The notes under the pieces: generated by a model
What the model was told of the DNA's origin: nothing
Database searches by the model: none
What the model saw: the letters and a program-made list of their open reading frames with translations, nothing else
Shown here: positions 55,336 through 64,000 of the stretch, piece by piece
Layout: every line of letters begins with the position of its first letter
How positions within the stretch are numbered: the first letter of the stretch is position 1
Translations under genes and position numbers: made by a program
NCBI GenBank assembly: GCA_964609385.1
Contig: CAZSSM010000018.1
Location: forward strand, 1-64,000
DNA length: 64,000 nt
Direction: 5' to 3'
DNA from: CAZSSM01 sp964609385
Lineage (GTDB): Bacteria > Planctomycetota > Planctomycetia > Isosphaerales > Isosphaeraceae

Positions 55336-56505
55336 TCAGTTTATCTGGAACTGCGATGCGATCTGATAGTAGAGATCGACTGCTTGTTCCAATTGATCGA
55401 CCGCGATCCATTCGTCTCTCGTATGGGCCTGAGCGATGTCGCCTGGTCCGATGACGATGCAGGGGTAGCCTGCACGGGCGAGGGGCCCGGCATTGGTCCC
55501 GAACGGTACGCCTTGGATCTCGACCGGTCCGTCGACGTACGGAGCGACCCATTCGCGGATCTGAGGCCAGAACTTCCGGCTCGACTCCGGGCTCAACGCA
55601 GGCATCCGGACCCAGGGGTCGTGCCACTGCAGCATGTCAATGACGTCGGGGCAATCGCGTTTGAGGACCTCGGCGGCTTCAGCGATAACGCCCAATGGCG
55701 TCTCGCCGGGGATGATTCGGCGGTCGATCTCAATGTCGCATGTCTGTGGGACGATATTGACCGCTTGACCACCCCAGATTCGACCGACCGACAAGCTGGG
55801 TGTGCCGAGCATCGGATCGCCGGGTCGGTCCCGTAGGGCGTTTCCATGCTCTTGGAGGGCTGCGAGCACCCGAGCCATGTCGTAGATCGCGTTATGGCCC
55901 AACTCGGGGCTGGAGCTATGAGCCGAGATTCCTTGCGAGGTCAGCCGCCAACGGACCGCCCCTTTGTGCGCAACGACCGGTTGGAGCCGCGTCGGCTCGG
56001 CGATCACGGCGAAGTCGATCGCCCGTCCAAGTCCTGCCAAATAGCTCGCGCCGGTGTGCGTGTATTCCTCATCGACGGTGCAGGACATCAGCAACGTCGA
56101 AGTTGAGCTGAGCCGCTCTTGGACGACCTTGGCGAAGGCGGTCAGCATCGCGGCCATCCCGCCTTTGACATCGCAAGAGCCCCGGCCGTAAAGACGCCCT
56201 TCATGGACATGAGGCTGAAACGGGTCGATGGTCATGCCTTCGACGGGGACAGTGTCCTGGTGAGCGTCAAAGAGCAGGGTCTGCCCGGTTCCGGCCCTCT
56301 GCGGCGGATCACAACGCGCCAAGATGTTGACCCGTCCAGGAGATACCTCGTGGCACTCGTAGTCGATTTTATGGCGATCGAACCAATCGCGGAGATAACC
56401 CGTCATCGCCGATTCGCCGAACTCTTTGCCGGGATCGACGCGGCCCATCGGATTGACGCTCGGGATCGCTACCAGATCCCGCAACAGCTCCACGACGCTC
56501 GACAT
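55336..56505 (-). CDS. M20-family metallopeptidase (ArgE/DapE/ACY1 type)
   Basis: The ATG at 56505 follows GGGAGCGA and gives 389 residues. Metal ligands are present: LLFDAHQDTVPVEG (His, catalytic Asp), YGRGSCDVKGGMAAML (Asp), TVDEEYTHTG (Glu pair), EPTRLQPVVAHKG (Glu) and QAHTRDEWI (His). A dimerisation domain follows SAHSSSPELGHNAIYDM. Substrates could be acetylornithine, succinyl-diaminopimelate or N-acyl amino acids; the sequence does not decide. There is no arginine or lysine gene nearby. Confidence 0.92.
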   Translation of the reverse strand: MSSVVELLRDLVAIPSVNPMGRVDPGKEFGESAMTGYLRDWFDRHKIDYECHEVSPGRVNILARCDPPQRAGTGQTLLFDAHQDTVPVEGMTIDPFQPHVHEGRLYGRGSCDVKGGMAAMLTAFAKVVQERLSSTSTLLMSCTVDEEYTHTGASYLAGLGRAIDFAVIAEPTRLQPVVAHKGAVRWRLTSQGISAHSSSPELGHNAIYDMARVLAALQEHGNALRDRPGDPMLGTPSLSVGRIWGGQAVNIVPQTCDIEIDRRIIPGETPLGVIAEAAEVLKRDCPDVIDMLQWHDPWVRMPALSPESSRKFWPQIREWVAPYVDGPVEIQGVPFGTNAGPLARAGYPCIVIGPGDIAQAHTRDEWIAVDQLEQAVDLYYQIASQFQIN

Positions 56506-56633
56506 CGTTCGCTCCCGGTCCAATCACGAGCCAAGGACAGGCCGACAGGACAGTCCAAGAGGTAAACCTAGGCGATTCGGCTCGCCTCGGTCAGGCTAAG
56601 TTGGTCCGGCTTCATGGAGGACCCCTCGGCAAG

Positions 56634-57386
56634 TCAACCCACAGACCGTTGAGCCGTGCCGTGCAAAGTCTGCAATGCTAGAGCGTCGAGAAAGGCGTTG
56701 GGATCGCAACCGTAGAGGCCCGATCCCCAGATCATGTTCTGTTCGACGACGGCCCAACCGCGATCGTGGATGACCCCAACATCGACGATGGCGCCCTGTG
56801 GGAGTTCGATCCCCGGATCGTTCACGAGGCGATCGACGAACTGACGAAGCTCTGCCTCCTCGATTGGATCGTGCACGAAGCCCGAGTCACGTTGGAGTTC
56901 GCCCCGTCTCAGGTAGATCGAGAACGTCGACAGCGATCGATCTTGGATGACGCAACGGAACTCGACGTCCCACGCGACGACCTCCGCGACCAAGATCGGA
57001 TCATCATCGGGCAGGTCGATCGGGAGTTCGTCCCCTCGGCGGACTCGCGCGGGGAGGCCCTTCGTATTCGGCGGTTTCATGAAGGCGGGCTTCATGATCG
57101 TGCGAGCCGCTCCGACGGTCATCAACTCGACCGTTCGACGCCGGTACTTCTCAGGCAATCGGGGTAGCCAGTCCATTGGTGGTTCGTGGAGCCGAAGGCC
57201 CAGCGATTCGGCGATCATCGGCCCCATCAGCGACTCAACATAGATGATCGGTTCTTCGATCTCTCGAATGGTGTCGGGGACACGCCAACCGGCCAATCGA
57301 TCGACCGCCCAGCCACGTTCGATCGCCGCACGCCAAAGCGCCTGAGCGTCGGGAGTCTGACGTGGAGTCAGGATCAGCGTGGGCAT
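56634..57386 (-). CDS. ATP-grasp domain protein (R2K/DUF4343-like)
   Basis: The 250-residue protein begins TLILTPRQTPDAQALWRAAI. It has IIYVESLMGPMIAESLGLRL, KPAFMKPPNTKGLPARVRR, VAEVVAWDVEFRCVIQDRSL and VVEQNMIWGSGLYGCDP. The layout (Lys in KPPNTKG, two acidic pairs, Asn near the end) fits ATP-grasp ligases of the R2K type, which carry out peptide-like ligations in small metabolite or modification systems. An adjacent substrate peptide gene was not recognised. It lies in a minus-strand run with a methyltransferase and an M20 peptidase. Confidence 0.75.
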   Translation of the reverse strand: MPTLILTPRQTPDAQALWRAAIERGWAVDRLAGWRVPDTIREIEEPIIYVESLMGPMIAESLGLRLHEPPMDWLPRLPEKYRRRTVELMTVGAARTIMKPAFMKPPNTKGLPARVRRGDELPIDLPDDDPILVAEVVAWDVEFRCVIQDRSLSTFSIYLRRGELQRDSGFVHDPIEEAELRQFVDRLVNDPGIELPQGAIVDVGVIHDRGWAVVEQNMIWGSGLYGCDPNAFLDALALQTLHGTAQRSVG

Positions 57387-57457
57387 CTTTTCGCTTCACT
57401 TCCCTGAGGAGGAATCGTCGAGGCGGCGGTCCTCGTTCCTGATGGTTCCGATCGTAG

Positions 57458-58288
57458 TCAACGTCGGTCCGGAACGGCCATCACGAGCCAACCGCCGGCT
57501 CGAAGGTGAGCTAGCCAACCGGGTCTCACGATCGGCTGTGCCGAGATGGCGTCGATGGGCTCGACGATCTCAGGTCTGAGCCTCGCGCTTCGGAGGTCGT
57601 CGAGCAGTTCGGGCCATCGGTAGGAATGGACACGGATCTCGGGGATCCCTCGGTAGGTCATCGGCCGATCCGCTCGTGGACGACCCAAAAGACCTCGGAG
57701 GCCTGTCTCAATCAGCCAGCGTCGTCCCTGCGGGTTCCGTAGCTGTTCCCAGAGGTTGTGAGCATGGAGGGCCAACTGCCCATCGGCCTTGAGGATCCGG
57801 GCCGCCTCTCTTAGAACGCGTCGTCGGGCGGGACGGCCCCGGATCATCCCGAGCGTGCTGAACATCAAGGCCGCGTATCGAAACTGGGACGTTGCTAAGG
57901 GGAGCCGTCCGAGATCGCCTCGGACCCGAATCAAGGGGACCTTGAGGTCTCGAGCCTGCGCCTCGAGGCCCAGCTCACGAAGCATAGACGTTGAAAGGTC
58001 GACGGCCGTAACCGCAAATCCCTTTGAGGCGAAGTGAATCGAGATCCGGCCGGTCCCGGAGCCCAAATCGGCCAAGGGTCCCGGTTCGCACCAATGATGG
58101 TTCAACCAGCTTCGGTCGGCCTCCAAGAGCGGGTGGCCGTCGAAGTAGGACCGCTCGGTCGTCGCAAGTCGTGTGGCCTGCGTGTAATTCCAAAGCGCCC
58201 GGTCGACGCCCGTCGGCAACTTCCAGTCTGGCAGGAGGAGTGCTCTCTGGGCGGTTCGATCCGGCTCATCGCGCGAGGTCGCGTCCAT
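57458..58288 (-). CDS. Class I SAM-dependent methyltransferase
   Basis: The 276-residue protein has SAM motif I in LADLGSGTGRISIHFASKG, motif II in FAVTAVDLSTSMLRELG, and further elements in ALMFSTLGMIRGRPARRRVL then AARILKADGQLALHAHNLWE. The N-terminal 70 residues and the C-terminal 60 are unlike known specific classes, so the substrate is unknown. It starts 7 bases after the GH13 stop, so the two are probably co-transcribed. Confidence 0.88.
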   Translation of the reverse strand: MDATSRDEPDRTAQRALLLPDWKLPTGVDRALWNYTQATRLATTERSYFDGHPLLEADRSWLNHHWCEPGPLADLGSGTGRISIHFASKGFAVTAVDLSTSMLRELGLEAQARDLKVPLIRVRGDLGRLPLATSQFRYAALMFSTLGMIRGRPARRRVLREAARILKADGQLALHAHNLWEQLRNPQGRRWLIETGLRGLLGRPRADRPMTYRGIPEIRVHSYRWPELLDDLRSARLRPEIVEPIDAISAQPIVRPGWLAHLRAGGWLVMAVPDRR

Positions 58289-58295
58289 GAGCCGA

Positions 58296-59768
58296 TCAGT
58301 CAGGCATTGGGGTTGCGAGGATCAAACCGCTTCGAGGCGGAACCCGGAGCGCTCGGAGATGCCCTCCTTCGATCAGCCGGGATTGCCCTAGCTTCTCGCC
58401 ATAGATCACCTGAAGCGCGTCGCCTTCAGAGAGGCCGCTGGGTGCTTTCAGGTCGACCATTTCGACGTGCTCGGAGGTGTTGAAGGCCACCACGACATGG
58501 TCCTGCTCGTGATGTCGATGCAATGCGAAGAGGTCGCCTTGAGCAAGCAAGGTCGCATAGCGACCGCGACGAAGGGCGGGCCGGGCGCGTCGGATGGCGA
58601 TCATCGCCTTGATATCGTCGCGCAACGCGGTGTCCCAGGCCTGCTCGTTCCAAGGGAACGCGCCCCGACACTCGGGGTCGTGGCCGCCGGCCAGGCCGAT
58701 CTCGTCGCCATAGTAGATGCACGGGGCGCCGACGAAGCTCATCTGGAACAGCGTCGCGAGCCGCAAGGCCGAGGTGTCGCCACGCGCCAGGGTCAGGAAC
58801 CGCGGCGTGTCGTGGCTCCCCAACAGGTTCAATTGCGCTGCCGTGATGTTGGGGTGGTAGAGGTCCAGCATCCGCTGGATCGCTTCATCGAACGCCTCGG
58901 CGCCCGGAGGCCCGGCCGGGTGGAGCGAGGTCTTGCGGAGCTGATCGACATGGACGCCGGTCCCGATGAAGAAGGCGATGGCGGCGCGGCTGAACAAATA
59001 GTTCATCACCGCGTCCCACATGTCGCCCTGAAGCCAATGTCGCGCCTCGCCCCAAATCTCGCCGACGATGTAGGTCTGGTCGTTGGCTTGACGAACGACC
59101 CGACGGAACTCACGCCAAAATGAGTCGTCCCGGATCTCGTTGGGGACATCGAGCCGCCAGCCGTCGATTCCGAACTGGACCCAACGTTCCGCGATCCCCA
59201 ACAGGTACTGCCGGACTGCGGGCGTCTTGATATTGAATTTGGGTAAGGCCGGCAGATTCCACCACGCTTCGTAACCCGGAGGATGATCCGAGTCATAAGC
59301 CTTAAGCGGATACGAATGGACGGTGAACCAGTCCAGGTAGGCCGACTGTGGACCGTTCTCCAAGATGTCGTGAAAGGCGAAGAACCCACGGCTGGCGTGG
59401 TTGAAGACGCCGTCTAGGACGATCCGGATGTCCAGGTTATGGGCGCGATCGAGCAGGGTTCGCAATGCGTCGTTGCCCCCGAGCATCGGGTCGACGCGCT
59501 CGTAGTCGTGGGTGTGATACCGGTGGTTCGATGCCGACTGGAAGATCGGTGTGAAATAGAGCGCGTTGATCCCGAGGTCGGTCAGGTAGTCGAGGCGTTC
59601 GGCCACCCCGATCAGATCGCCCCCTTGATAGCCGTGCGGCGTGGGGGCCGATCCCCAGGGCTGCAGGCCGCTCGGCTTTGTGACCGAGGCGCTCTTGGCG
59701 AATCGATCGGGGAAGATCTGATAGAAGACGGCGTCGCGAACCCAATCGGGCGTCTGCGGTTCGACCAC
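58296..59768 (-). CDS. GH13 alpha-amylase family glycosidase (neopullulanase/maltogenic amylase type)
   Basis: The GTG at 59768 (AGGA upstream) gives 490 residues; earlier codons in frame look non-coding. VFYQIFPDRFAKS is typical of the neopullulanase/cyclomaltodextrinase branch. Catalytic parts are LDGVFNHAS, GWRLDVPNEI (nucleophile Asp near residue 207), IVGEIWGEA (acid/base Glu near 237) and LLGSHDTPR. The N-terminal CBM34 of that branch is missing. No signal peptide is seen, so it should act in the cytoplasm on malto-oligosaccharides or glycogen branches, complementing GlgP. Confidence 0.92.
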   Translation of the reverse strand: MVEPQTPDWVRDAVFYQIFPDRFAKSASVTKPSGLQPWGSAPTPHGYQGGDLIGVAERLDYLTDLGINALYFTPIFQSASNHRYHTHDYERVDPMLGGNDALRTLLDRAHNLDIRIVLDGVFNHASRGFFAFHDILENGPQSAYLDWFTVHSYPLKAYDSDHPPGYEAWWNLPALPKFNIKTPAVRQYLLGIAERWVQFGIDGWRLDVPNEIRDDSFWREFRRVVRQANDQTYIVGEIWGEARHWLQGDMWDAVMNYLFSRAAIAFFIGTGVHVDQLRKTSLHPAGPPGAEAFDEAIQRMLDLYHPNITAAQLNLLGSHDTPRFLTLARGDTSALRLATLFQMSFVGAPCIYYGDEIGLAGGHDPECRGAFPWNEQAWDTALRDDIKAMIAIRRARPALRRGRYATLLAQGDLFALHRHHEQDHVVVAFNTSEHVEMVDLKAPSGLSEGDALQVIYGEKLGQSRLIEGGHLRALRVPPRSGLILATPMPD

Positions 59769-59943
59769 GATGATTCTTCCTGAAGGACACGGGGCAAGAC
59801 GGCTGGAGGGGCCGACAGTCGACCCGGACGGTGGAGTCGAGGTGGCGATCCTCGCCCGATCGACATCATATCCGACCGGGTCCCGAATCGCGGAGACGCT
59901 TGGCAGTGTATCCCTCGACTTGGGAGCCTCCCATCCCATCCCA

Positions 59944-60930
59944 TCACGCTTTCGACCAAATCCGCGTGTTCAGGTTCAGGTCCTCGACGATCCCGAGGAT
60001 GCGCCGGAGATCCTCTCGATAGGAGGTCAGTTGTTCGGTGTTCCTGAGACTGGTGTAGACCGTGGGTTCAAACAGGTCGCGCTTTGGGCGAATCGCGAGG
60101 ACCATCCGGCTGTCCACGAACGAAAGGGCCATCCAGGCGTCGAACTTCTCGCGGAGCGCGACCAATCGTTGCATCAGCGACGGGCTGAGGATGTACCGCG
60201 CCTCGACTTGGTCGGTGCCGTACACGACGAAGGTCTTCTCGAACTCCGGATCTTCGAGCGAGACCAGTGACCCTCCGCGAAAGGCGTTCCACGACTGCAA
60301 GGTCTTGCCCAGGAACCCGAAACTCTTCTCTAGCGAATCGGGTAGGACGACCGTCGTTCCCTGAAAGTGCTTGTGAAAATCGGCTACGAACAACACGCCT
60401 CGAAAGATCGTGACCCAATGGGTTTGTGTTCGTCCTTTGGAGTCGGTCGTTCGCGACTCGTACTCAGCGTGAACCTCAGAGAACTCCAGGTCGGTCTCCC
60501 CGACTCGGCCAACCACGCGATCCTCGCCGTTGTATCGATCGGGGCTCGTTGTGAAGATCCGCGAGGCGCGGAACTGGGACTCCGAGACGAAGCCCTCGGG
60601 CTCGTAACGCAGTCCGGGATCGAACTGGACGATGAGTTTGGCGATCACCTGGGACTTGAACGTCGAGCGATACCGATTGAATCGCGTCGAGGCCCAGATC
60701 AGCCCGCCGATCGTCACGAGAGCACCCGCGATTCCTGTGACGATCGGACCGCCCTCGATTCCAACCCCCAGCGAACCGACGAACAGAAGCGCTGCTCCGA
60801 CAGCGATCGCGAGACAAATCAACTGCGATCGGACGACGCCTCGACGCATCTGTTCCAATTCATCGAGGTCGGCGAGCAGACTCGGATCCAGCTCCTGGTC
60901 CTCGAGGGTCGCTTCATCGGTTTTGGTCAT
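59944..60930 (-). CDS. DUF3137 membrane protein
   Basis: The 328-residue protein has two helices near 35-53 and 60-80 (LICLAIAVGAALLFVGSLGV, PIVTGIAGALVTIGGLIW). A cytosolic domain follows (VIAKLIVQFDPGLRYEPEGF, ASRIFTTSPDRYNGEDRVVG, TIFRGVLFVADFHKHF). DUF3137 genes often sit beside lemA, as here. The function is unknown. Confidence 0.85.
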   Translation of the reverse strand: MTKTDEATLEDQELDPSLLADLDELEQMRRGVVRSQLICLAIAVGAALLFVGSLGVGIEGGPIVTGIAGALVTIGGLIWASTRFNRYRSTFKSQVIAKLIVQFDPGLRYEPEGFVSESQFRASRIFTTSPDRYNGEDRVVGRVGETDLEFSEVHAEYESRTTDSKGRTQTHWVTIFRGVLFVADFHKHFQGTTVVLPDSLEKSFGFLGKTLQSWNAFRGGSLVSLEDPEFEKTFVVYGTDQVEARYILSPSLMQRLVALREKFDAWMALSFVDSRMVLAIRPKRDLFEPTVYTSLRNTEQLTSYREDLRRILGIVEDLNLNTRIWSKA

Positions 60931-61114
60931 CGCGCGGAATCCTTTGCAGGGAGCCTGTCGTGGCGTTCGGGCTCCGGCGGCGCTTCGAAGTTTGTTTCGA
61001 CACGCTCCGGACCGGTTCGATCACCGACCTCCATTCAGATCGGTCCGGCCCGAGAGATTCGCCGATGACCGTGCAATCTTGGATCGAAACCGCGCGATCG
61101 ATCCGCTGGACGCC

Positions 61115-61666
61115 TCATAACGCGACAGAGGAGGACGAACGCTCCAAAGGCGCCGCCTCGAAGAGTTCACGGGTCGTGATGCCGGAGATCTGAGCGACCA
61201 GGTTGGTGGGGATCATTTGAACAGCATTGTTGAGGTCGGTCACGGCCGCATTGTGAGCTCGTCGCGCGGCCGAGATTTGCTCCTCGATCTCCACGAGGCT
61301 GCGCTGGAGGTGGAGGAAGTTCCCGCTGGCCTTGAGGTCCGGATAGGACTCGGAGAGCAGGAGAATCCGGCCCAGATCGCGATTGATCTGGTTATTGAGC
61401 CGGACCTCCTCGCTCCGATTGGCTGCGCGGAGGGCCTGTTCGCGGAGGGCGACGACGCGTTCCAGGGTCTCGTGCTCGTGCTCGGCGTACCCTTTGACGG
61501 CCTCGACCAGGTTCGGGATCAGGTCATAGCGCTTTTTCAGTTGGACATCGATCGAAGAGAGCGCGTTGTCGGCCATGTTCGACTTGGCAATCAGGCCGTT
61601 GTACATGACCACAAAGGCGAGGCCCAGGACGACGAGGACGCCCAGGACGATGTAGAGAACGATCAT
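61115..61666 (-). CDS. lemA: LemA-family membrane protein
   Basis: The ATG at 61666 gives 183 residues and overlaps the upstream stop by ATGA. One N-terminal helix (IVLYIVLGVLVVLGLAFVVM) precedes the LemA domain: YNGLIAKSNMADNALSSIDV, QLKKRYDLIPNLVEAVKGYA, EHEHETLERVVALREQALRA and IPTNLVAQISGITTRELFEA. It is a coiled-coil bundle of unknown role, and lies with DUF3137 downstream. Confidence 0.93.
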   Translation of the reverse strand: MIVLYIVLGVLVVLGLAFVVMYNGLIAKSNMADNALSSIDVQLKKRYDLIPNLVEAVKGYAEHEHETLERVVALREQALRAANRSEEVRLNNQINRDLGRILLLSESYPDLKASGNFLHLQRSLVEIEEQISAARRAHNAAVTDLNNAVQMIPTNLVAQISGITTRELFEAAPLERSSSSVAL

Positions 61667-64000
61667 GATCGCGTCGGCTCCTCGACGATGGCGAAGCGTC
61701 GGCCGTTGTGCCGGTAGCTGAGCTTGAACCAATAGATCCGTCGGCGGTCGCCTCGGAGCCGAACGTCCTCCAGGATGTTGGCTAGGCTGAGCTGTGGTCG
61801 ACCCTTGGTCTCGTTCCGGTTGATCTTTACGCGGACCCGATCGTCGAGATCGATCAGATCAGGTGCCAGCCAGAGGTCGAAGGCGCGCACGCCTTCGACC
61901 TCAATGCTCACGAGGTTGGCCGGTCGCGCGGCCTTGTAGCGGATCTCGGCGGGATTGAGGTTGCGGCCCGACGGTTCGGTCACCTCCGGTTCGCTCGACC
62001 GGTCGTCGTCCAGTTCGCGGACGACCAGCCCATTGTAGCGGGCATCGACCGACCGCGCGGTGCGGACCTCGAACTTGTCGATCTCGCTCAAGGACGGTCG
62101 TTTCCGTCCGAGCATCCAGCGGACCATGTCAGGGATCTCTTCAGGGAGGTTCTCCATGCCGCGGCCGGCGTAACTGACCAGGGTCACATCGCGGTTCTTG
62201 AAGACCAACTGGTTAAAGATCGATTCAGAGAGCGTCGGGACAGCCGGGGCCATCGCGCCATAGACGACATAAAGCGGGACCAGTTCGCTGTTGGTCCGGA
62301 CGGTACTTTGGACATACTTGAGCGGGGCGCCGGAGATCGCAGCGACGCCTGCGAATTGGGTCGGATGGGCCAGCCCGTAGTCCCAGGCCATATGCCCTCC
62401 TTCGACCGCCCCGGCCAGATAGACGCGGTCGCTGTCGATGGCGAACCGGCGACGGGCATCGCGGAGCGCCAGGGTCACGGCGGCGTGTTCGTCGGCGGTG
62501 TAGGTATAGCCGACCCCTTCGGGTCCGAGGTACTCGGGCAGGATCAGGATGACTCCGCTCCGCGCGGCATGCTCGATCCAGGCATCAGCCTCGTCGCGGG
62601 GGCCTCGACCGCTATGGAGCACAACGATCGTAGGATAGCTCCGGAGCGGGTGGTATTCCGGAGGTAAGACGACGCCGTAGTCGGTCGGCAGCACGCTCTG
62701 AGAATCTTCGACCCGGCATCGGTGAAACGCGCCGGGCCGGACTCGGTTTGCCAGATGGTTAGCTGGCGGCGGCATCAGACGGATCATCCGGACGAGCAAG
62801 TCAGCGCGGGCGATCACCGGGTTCGCGGCATCAGGATCTTCTGAGGCCTCTGCGTCGCCCGGCTCGGGACGGGGTGAGAGCCCGTCGAATTCCGTTTCGA
62901 TCTGCGTGAGCAGCAGATCGCGTTGGGAGGAGTCGGCTTGATTGAGGTAATCGGAGACCAAATCGCGGAGTCTCCAGAGCCGTTCGGCCTGAGCCAGATC
63001 CTCCGTGGCCCGCTCCGGGCCGACGATCCAGGCCGAGACCAGCCGGGCGAATTGGCTCTCGATCGGGTCCGAGGACCCGGCGATCAGGAGCGGCTCGAGC
63101 CGCGCTCCGACGGCGTCGGGTGCGACGTCGAGTTCGTGAAGAATCTCGAGGATCGGAGCATGCCAGCGCTGCCGATCGGCCAGGCTGAGCTGATCGGAGA
63201 GGCTCCGGAACGCTTGGGACCGCTGCCGATCATCGAAGGTTCGTTGGATCTGCTCCTCGCGGAGCGCCTGCAGTTGCTCGATCAGATCTGGCGTCTCCAA
63301 CCCTTCGACGGGGAAGCGGGCCAAGGCGCGTCGGGCGAACTGAAGCTGGCCCGCCTCGAGTCGCTCGCGGATCTCTACGAGCCGCTCTTCCGCACGGAGT
63401 TGGACCAGGTCGCTCTGGATCCCGGCGATGACCGTCTCACTCAGATCAGGGAAGTCGGTCCGGAGCCGATCCAGCTCGGCGATCGCCTCGTCATACCACT
63501 GCGCCTCGATCAGGAAGCTGGCCACGATCATCCGTGCCTCTTGGTCCTCCTGATCGATCTGGCCAAGGAACCCCAAGACAATCGATCGAGGGATCGTCTC
63601 AGTGGCGATCGCCCCGCGCCACTTCTGGTCGAGCCCTCGAATCCGGCTGACCTTAGGGCCGAGGTTTGCGATGACCTGGGTCATCCGGATCGGCCTGTTC
63701 TTCCGGTTCCGATATTCGAAGAGGCGACGCCCGTCCTCATCCCAAGGACCGGCCTGGATGTCCACGGCCACCTCGGGGAATTTCCCCCGCGCTTCGACCT
63801 TGTCCGGCTGAATCAACTGGAACGTGTTGCCCGCTGGAGGACTGGCCTCCTCGAACTCCTCCTTCTTCCGCGTGAAACGGAACATGACCCGCTTTAAGGG
63901 ACTCGTCACCGAGATGATCGTGTTGTCCTTCTCGACGAGACCCTGGTAGATCTCGCCATCCCTCAGAACAACCGTCTTCGATGTGGCAAAACCCTGTCCA
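61663..64000 (-). CDS. Large protein with helical repeats and alpha/beta-hydrolase domain (5' end beyond window)
   Basis: The frame has no stop between 61663 and base 64000, and codons before the GTG at 63909 read as protein (TVVLRDGEIYQGLVEKDNTI), so the gene starts outside the window. The visible 779 codons hold a small N-terminal module, TPR-like helices (IVASFLIEAQWYDEAIAELD, LVEIRERLEAGQLQFARRAL), and at about 425-645 an alpha/beta hydrolase-like domain with YGVVLPPEYHPLRSYPTIVV, DSDRVYLAGAVEGGHMAWDY and LAHPTQFAGVAAISGAPLKY. The nucleophile position in GAVEGGHMA is Glu, where Ser is usual, so catalysis is doubtful. The last 110 residues are a beta domain. It is coupled to lemA by ATGA. 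I know no name for this family. Confidence 0.75.
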   Translation of the reverse strand, partial: GQGFATSKTVVLRDGEIYQGLVEKDNTIISVTSPLKRVMFRFTRKKEEFEEASPPAGNTFQLIQPDKVEARGKFPEVAVDIQAGPWDEDGRRLFEYRNRKNRPIRMTQVIANLGPKVSRIRGLDQKWRGAIATETIPRSIVLGFLGQIDQEDQEARMIVASFLIEAQWYDEAIAELDRLRTDFPDLSETVIAGIQSDLVQLRAEERLVEIRERLEAGQLQFARRALARFPVEGLETPDLIEQLQALREEQIQRTFDDRQRSQAFRSLSDQLSLADRQRWHAPILEILHELDVAPDAVGARLEPLLIAGSSDPIESQFARLVSAWIVGPERATEDLAQAERLWRLRDLVSDYLNQADSSQRDLLLTQIETEFDGLSPRPEPGDAEASEDPDAANPVIARADLLVRMIRLMPPPANHLANRVRPGAFHRCRVEDSQSVLPTDYGVVLPPEYHPLRSYPTIVVLHSGRGPRDEADAWIEHAARSGVILILPEYLGPEGVGYTYTADEHAAVTLALRDARRRFAIDSDRVYLAGAVEGGHMAWDYGLAHPTQFAGVAAISGAPLKYVQSTVRTNSELVPLYVVYGAMAPAVPTLSESIFNQLVFKNRDVTLVSYAGRGMENLPEEIPDMVRWMLGRKRPSLSEIDKFEVRTARSVDARYNGLVVRELDDDRSSEPEVTEPSGRNLNPAEIRYKAARPANLVSIEVEGVRAFDLWLAPDLIDLDDRVRVKINRNETKGRPQLSLANILEDVRLRGDRRRIYWFKLSYRHNGRRFAIVEEPTRS

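Noticed and set aside
61663..63909. GTG at 63909 as the true start of the 748-codon gene
   Set aside because: Codons upstream to base 64000 read as continuous protein with no stop, so the gene extends beyond the window.

Overview
The window reads as chromosomal DNA of a planctomycete, probably from the Isosphaeraceae or a close relative. This is inferred from GC-rich coding with a strong G/C third-position bias, two large transmembrane Ser/Thr kinases, two ECF sigma/anti-sigma pairs, a lipid A gene, a membrane pyrophosphatase, type IV pilus ATPases, and several secreted proteins of a kind I associate with planctomycetes. No rRNA, insertion sequence, prophage or CRISPR array was seen. One tRNA was found. 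Genes lie on both strands in short runs, and the longer antisense reading frames are by-products of codon bias.

Layout. 1-4.8 kb (minus): a DprE1-like FAD oxidase cut by the left edge, a DUF255 thioredoxin-fold protein and LpxB. 5.2-10 kb (plus): HisF, PilT, a membrane-anchored PilB/GspE-type ATPase and a CvpA-like protein. 10-14.4 kb: an ECF sigma factor with a soluble zinc-type anti-sigma, two exported proteins of unknown role (one a probable gluzincin) and a CYTH phosphohydrolase/cyclase. 14.4-22.2 kb: an acyltransferase-3 protein carrying ankyrin repeats, a small secreted protein, a K+-dependent pyrophosphatase, a Thermus-type isocitrate dehydrogenase and a DCC-family protein. 22.4-31 kb: glycogen phosphorylase, a Ser/Thr kinase, an orphan Phd-type antitoxin and DnaE. 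31-38.4 kb: prolyl oligopeptidase, LarA, a VOC protein, an orphan Hpt protein, a second sigma/anti-sigma pair, a LOG-family protein and tRNA-Ser(GGA). 38.9-47 kb: a membrane protein, a stand-alone E2-type acyltransferase, ComB, GlyS, a nitroreductase and a second large kinase. 47-51.4 kb: an orphan ORF and a BCCT transporter translationally coupled to a double-binding-domain lipoprotein. 51.6-64 kb: TPR protein, serine hydrolase plus M28 peptidase, M20 peptidase, ATP-grasp protein, methyltransferase, GH13 enzyme, and a DUF3137/LemA/alpha-beta hydrolase group cut by the right edge.

How the genes fit together. Most are housekeeping or conserved accessory genes. Themes are envelope biogenesis (LpxB, DprE1-like, acyltransferase), surface motility (PilT/PilB), signalling (two kinases, two sigma/anti-sigma pairs, Hpt), glycogen/maltodextrin use (GlgP, GH13), and peptide turnover in the envelope (S9, M28, M20, serine hydrolase).

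The best candidate for an undescribed system is the two-gene unit at 47654-51366. It joins a secondary betaine-type carrier, which normally needs no binding protein, to a membrane-tethered lipoprotein with an OpuAC-like and an apparent TAXI-like binding domain. Four gene pairs overlap by exactly ATGA (36697, 49717, 53266, 61663), which suggests translational coupling. Two genes are cut by the window ends: 1-1261 and 61663-64000.
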